A stretch of DNA of 64,000 nucleotides from an uncultured Bacillaceae bacterium (GTDB lineage Bacteria; Bacillota; Bacilli; Bacillales; Bacillaceae_L): positions 84,905-148,904 of the forward strand of contig CANMHG010000010.1 of the NCBI GenBank assembly GCA_947497585.1, given 5' to 3'. Every line of letters begins with the position of its first letter. Positions within the stretch are counted from its first letter, which is position 1. This document shows positions 60,788-64,000 of the stretch, in pieces. Under the pieces are notes generated by a model. The model was not told where the DNA came from and ran no database searches. It saw only the letters and a list, made by a program, of their open reading frames with translations. The position numbers and the translations under genes are program-made.

Positions 60788-61708
60788 ATGAAAAAAACAT
60801 TATTTGCCGATAGCAGCTTGTTATTTGTTGCTTTTATATGGGGAACTACATTCGTGTTGGTTCAAAATGCAATAAGGGTCCTGGAGCCCATGTCATTTAA
60901 TGCAACACGATTTTTTTTAGCTGGTATGATTCTACTTATATGGCTACTCCTTTTTTATCGATCACAATTAAAACAAATCAATAAAAAAATGTTAACTGCA
61001 GGAATTTTAATGGGCTTATGGCTATTTAGTGGATACGCTCTGCAAACCTTTGGACTACTCTATACAACTTCCTCAAAAGCTGGTTTTATTACAGGTTTAA
61101 GTGTTGTTCTAGTTCCATTTTTTGCTTTCTTTCTTCTAAAGCAAAAACCAAAGCCTAATGCTATTCTGGGTGTATTAGTAGCAACAGTTGGTTTATATAT
61201 GCTAACGCTTGGAGATTCCGTTAGCGTAAATAAGGGCGATATTTTAGTATTCTTTTGTGCAATTTCATTTGCTCTTCATATTATATTTACTGGCAAATAC
61301 ACAACACTTTTTCCAACATTATTACTTACAGTAACTCAAATTCTTACAGTTGCAGTACTTTGTTCTGTATTTGCATTTATATTTGAGGATTGGCATGCAG
61401 TATTTTCAAAAGATGTACTTTTATCAAATGAAGTAATCATCGCATTATTAATCACATCTATTTTTGCTACTGCTTTAGCCTTTCTGCTTCAGACCAATTT
61501 CCAAAAATATACCACTCCAACCCGTGTCGCTCTCATATTTGCGATGGAACCAGTATTTGCAGCACTTGGTGGTTATTACCTAGCAGACGAAAGATTAACG
61601 GTCATTGCTATTTTGGGTTGCTTATTTATCTTTGTTGGGATGGTTTTCGCCGAGTTACCTGTTCGTAAGAAAAAAAGCTTACAAGCATCAGAACATATAT
61701 CCTATTAA
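60788..61708 (+). CDS. EamA (DMT) family transporter
   Basis: 306 residues, ten TM helices in two EamA repeats (FVAFIWGTTFVLVQNAIRVLEP; ALIFAMEPVFAALGGYYLADERLT). A drug/metabolite transporter with unknown substrate. Operon with the RNase HI-like gene. Confidence 0.88.
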   Translation: MKKTLFADSSLLFVAFIWGTTFVLVQNAIRVLEPMSFNATRFFLAGMILLIWLLLFYRSQLKQINKKMLTAGILMGLWLFSGYALQTFGLLYTTSSKAGFITGLSVVLVPFFAFFLLKQKPKPNAILGVLVATVGLYMLTLGDSVSVNKGDILVFFCAISFALHIIFTGKYTTLFPTLLLTVTQILTVAVLCSVFAFIFEDWHAVFSKDVLLSNEVIIALLITSIFATALAFLLQTNFQKYTTPTRVALIFAMEPVFAALGGYYLADERLTVIAILGCLFIFVGMVFAELPVRKKKSLQASEHISY

Positions 61709-61710
61709 AA

Positions 61711-61734
61711 AAAGCGACCTCATGGGGTCGCTTT
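61711..61734. terminator. Bidirectional terminator
   Basis: AAAGCGACC-6 nt-GGTCGCTTT. Confidence 0.84.
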
Positions 61735-61743
61735 CGATTATGT

Positions 61744-62019
61744 TTATATGATTTTTCTTTCTTCAATTAGTTTATAAGCATCTTTTCTTTTCTCGACATT
61801 GTGCTCTTTAAACATTTCTAGAACAGAAACATAGAAGCTTCCATCAAACTGCTTTTGTGCTTTCAACGTTATTTCTAGTGCCGTATTTACTAACTCATCT
61901 GAAGCACCTGTATAATGCTGGCCAAATGAAATAAAGCCGAGTGCGTCTTCCCCAAATATGAATCCTTTTTCTGCTAAATAGGAAAGATAATCTTCTACTG
62001 TTTTTATTGATTTATTCAA
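61744..62019 (-). CDS. Small helical protein (possibly DUF6123)
   Basis: 91 residues: VEDYLSYLAEKGFIFGEDALGFISFGQHYTGASDELVNTALEITLKAQ given in parts; all helical, no TM. Resembles the Bacillus DUF6123 family as I recall it. Function unknown; own terminator downstream. Confidence 0.68.
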   Translation of the reverse strand: MNKSIKTVEDYLSYLAEKGFIFGEDALGFISFGQHYTGASDELVNTALEITLKAQKQFDGSFYVSVLEMFKEHNVEKRKDAYKLIEERKII

Positions 62020-62085
62020 CTGATTCCCCGCCTTACAAAATAGATCGTTCCTATTTATCTTAGCGTATTTGAGGAAAAATAACTA

Positions 62086-62544
62086 TTACTTTTTAGTTAA
62101 AAGGTACCCTATTGTTCCTGTAACTAAACCAAATAGTGCTCCTCCAAGAACTTCTTCAGGCTGATGACCAAGCATTTCTTTTAACTTTTGTTCTTTTTTA
62201 TCATGATAATGTCTATCTCGATCTCCACTTAATCGTTCAATATTTTCATCAAGTTGATTCACTTTCAGAGTTAATTCCCCTGTTTGTCTACGAATCCCCT
62301 GCGCATCATACATAACGATAAGACCGAAAACTGTAGACAGAGCAAAATCAATTGTGGTAACTCCTCTTTTTAGGGCAACATATGTTGCTAAAGATGCTAC
62401 CCCGGCTGAATGAGAACTGGGCATTCCACCTGTTTCTACAAAGGTACCCCAATCCCATTTTCCAGTTTTCATCTTCTTAATAGGAATTTTTAAAAACTGG
62501 GCTAGTCCGATGGAAGCAAGTGCTGTGTAGACTGCTTTATTCAT
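62086..62544 (-). CDS. Divergent PAP2 family membrane protein (YuiD-like)
   Basis: 152 residues with the family signature ETGGMPSSHSAGVASLATYVAL (about 36-57) and VMYDAQGIRRQTGE (about 77-90), three to four TM helices. PAP2-related, but with the compact catalytic set of the DUF212 branch; phosphatase activity is uncertain. Confidence 0.88.
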   Translation of the reverse strand: MNKAVYTALASIGLAQFLKIPIKKMKTGKWDWGTFVETGGMPSSHSAGVASLATYVALKRGVTTIDFALSTVFGLIVMYDAQGIRRQTGELTLKVNQLDENIERLSGDRDRHYHDKKEQKLKEMLGHQPEEVLGGALFGLVTGTIGYLLTKK

Positions 62545-62643
62545 GATGTTAATTCACCTCAAGATTAGTTTAAGAATAATCAATGTTTCTATGCAAACAT
62601 AATCCACTTTTATTAGGAAAAGCTATAGATGGAGGTGAGTAGA

Positions 62644-62778
62644 ATGAGTAAACAAAGAAATCGAGGTACTAAAGCACCAGGTGTTAACCCGCAGGGCTAT
62701 GGACAAGATGCAGATTTCACTCCAAATCCAAAAAGTGAACTAGAAAATAGAGCGAAGAAAAGTAATACGAAGATATAA
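62644..62778 (+). CDS. sspL: Small acid-soluble spore protein SspL
   Basis: 44 residues. GVNPQGYGQDADFTPNPKSELENRAKKSNTK matches the SspL pattern (GVxPQG...PKxELExRAKKSNTK). AGGTGAG upstream. Made late in the forespore in Bacillus, so a clear sign of sporulation. Terminator follows. Confidence 0.87.
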   Translation: MSKQRNRGTKAPGVNPQGYGQDADFTPNPKSELENRAKKSNTKI

Positions 62779-62782
62779 TTAA

Positions 62783-62811
62783 AAAACCAGGGACTACTAA
62801 GCCCTGGTTTT
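62783..62811. terminator. Bidirectional terminator
   Basis: AAAACCAGGG-9 nt-CCCTGGTTTT between sspL and ypcP. Confidence 0.86.
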
Positions 62812-62813
62812 GA

Positions 62814-63680
62814 TTATACTATTAATTTATCGAGTCCTTTAAATTCTAATTCCTTAAATTTTGATAATACTTTGTCTCGATCAATGGTAATACAAGCTTC
62901 TTCTAGTGAGCATGAGATCGGTACTTCACAATGAATCTTAGCTAGCTTTCTTGACAGGTGTAACATCTCTAAATCCTCTTGAATTTTAGCTCTTTGACCT
63001 TTAGTTAGTGAGTCAAGGTTTTCTAGAATTCCTTCAATTGTGTGGAATTGTTGTAATAATTTTATCGCCGTTTTCTCACCGATACCTCGAACTCCTGGAT
63101 AATTATCGCTGCTGTCACCAGCTAAGGCTTTTAAATCCACCATTTGAAGTGGGGTAATTCCCTTTTCTTCAAAAAATACAGTTGGGTTATAGACAGCATA
63201 ATTCCCAAAACCTTTTTTCATTAATATTACTTCAATATTCTCATCAAGTAACTGAAGAATATCCTGATCTCCAGTTAGTATGGATACTTGACCATGCTGA
63301 CGGTAATGAGTAGCTAGTGTTCCGATACAATCGTCAGCCTCATATCCACTTAAACCAATATTAGGGATATCAAAGGATGCTGCTACCTCTTTAACAAGTT
63401 CAAATTGAGGAATAAGCTCAATCGGTGCCTCGTTTCGGTTGCCTTTATAATCTGAAAACATTTCAGTTCGGAACGTTGTACTACCCATATCCCAGCAGCA
63501 AACAACGTGTGAAGGATTGAATGTATTCACTGCAGTGAGCATGTGTTTCACAAAGCCATGGACACCATTCGTAGGTTGTCCTTTACTATTAATCATATAA
63601 TAGCCACTCATTGCCGTAGCAAAAAAAGATCTAAATAGAAGTGCCATACCATCTATTAAAAGAACTTTAGATTCATTCAT
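62814..63680 (-). CDS. ypcP: 5'-3' exonuclease (YpcP)
   Basis: 288 residues from the ATG at 63680 with GAGG 8 bases upstream; the frame goes on to 63716. Stand-alone FEN/polI-type 5' nuclease: LLIDGMALLFRSFFA, CCWDMGS, GYEADDCIGTLA, LTGDQDILQLL, and the H3TH region GDSSDNYPGVRGIGEKTA. Helps RNA primer removal, overlapping RNase H and PolA functions. Extended -10 TGGTATAAT lies at about 63727-63732. Confidence 0.92.
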   Translation of the reverse strand: MNESKVLLIDGMALLFRSFFATAMSGYYMINSKGQPTNGVHGFVKHMLTAVNTFNPSHVVCCWDMGSTTFRTEMFSDYKGNRNEAPIELIPQFELVKEVAASFDIPNIGLSGYEADDCIGTLATHYRQHGQVSILTGDQDILQLLDENIEVILMKKGFGNYAVYNPTVFFEEKGITPLQMVDLKALAGDSSDNYPGVRGIGEKTAIKLLQQFHTIEGILENLDSLTKGQRAKIQEDLEMLHLSRKLAKIHCEVPISCSLEEACITIDRDKVLSKFKELEFKGLDKLIV

Positions 63681-63842
63681 ATGTTTTACCTCGTATTTTT
63701 TAAGATTTTTTTTCATAACATCATCTATTATACCATAGTAAGCCTACTAACGTTTTAAAATACTCCTTCTTCTTTTGGCTAATCTAACCAAAAAGTCCTA
63801 TACTTTGGATTCTTACGAACTGTACTAACTTCTATGACCTAA

Positions 63843-64000
63843 CTTTGATTGTTTTGCTCTAGTGAGGGTTCATAAATTGATTTATGCTACCTCATCTTGG
63901 CTGTTTTGCTGTATCGAGGGCTCATAAACTGATTTATGTCACCTCATCTTGATTGTTTTGCTCTATTGAGGGCTCATAAACTGATTTATGTGACCTCATC
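63843..64000. repeat. 52-bp tandem repeat running off the window
   Basis: Three units (63843-63895, 63896-63947, 63948-63999) and the start of a fourth. Each holds GATTGTTTTGCT..., GAGGGYTCAT and the hairpin CATAAA-CTGA-TTTATG. Units 2 and 3 differ at only a few bases. No reading frame runs through it. Confidence 0.85.

Overview
The window looks like the chromosome of a spore-forming, low-GC Bacillaceae. Supporting signs are strong AGGAGG ribosome sites, TTG/GTG starts, SspL, YuzL-like and YpjP proteins, a PCYCGC lipoprotein, and gene blocks resembling the Bacillus subtilis yit (sat/cysH/comA, MFS, DegV) and ypd-ype-ypg-ypi-ypj-ypk-ypl-ypm neighbourhoods.

Layout. 1-3323 (minus): sulfate activation plus sulfolactate operon comA, histidine phosphatase, cysH, sat, cysC (cut by the window edge). 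3596-9156: MFS transporter, orphan sensor kinase, small Gly/Tyr-rich protein, PCYCGC lipoprotein, DegV, ypmP. 9339-12579: yplP, yplQ, then on minus plsC-like ypkP, dfrA and the 3' part of thyB. 12580-31709: a 19.1 kb mobile element inside thyB. 31705-44584: the 5' part of thyB, an anthrax-lethal-factor-like peptidase, TerC, YpjP, YpiP, BrxA, polysaccharide deacetylase, CvfC, an NlpC/P60 hydrolase, ABC-F, YpgQ and a second DegV. 44721-54906: fhs, metA, a membrane-anchored nuclease, AIM24, a methyltransferase and the fruR-fruK-fruA operon. 55125-64000: topB, an HD-GYP protein, two RNase H-like genes, an EamA transporter, YuiD-like, SspL, the YpcP exonuclease and a 52-bp tandem repeat at the edge.

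The main discovery is the element. It splits thyB exactly between the codons for ...SADLFL and GVPFN. Joining the flanks through a shared AGGAA restores a 264-codon thymidylate synthase. The ends are inverted repeats (TTTTCACTAGC) with an ACAATC box 43 bp in from each end. One operon encodes a ribbon-helix-helix protein, three overlapping tyrosine recombinases, a coiled-coil partner and an intact thymidylate synthase of a different subclass (314 aa). The element therefore appears to destroy the host enzyme and supply a replacement. The operon promoter has a LexA/SOS-like box filling its spacer, and an outward promoter at the left end could keep dfrA and ypkP expressed.

Inside the element, 14213-19790 is an array of about ten short, same-strand, mostly membrane, lipoprotein or unknown genes. 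Most are followed at the 3' end by a variable imperfect-palindromic repeat with CTTCAAC / GTTGAAG arms. Stop codons often lie inside the repeat. This resembles integron cassettes with attC sites, but no integron integrase is visible. An ApeA-like HEPN gene, a YolD-like protein, a DnaA domain-I protein and a DUF6161-like membrane protein complete the cargo.
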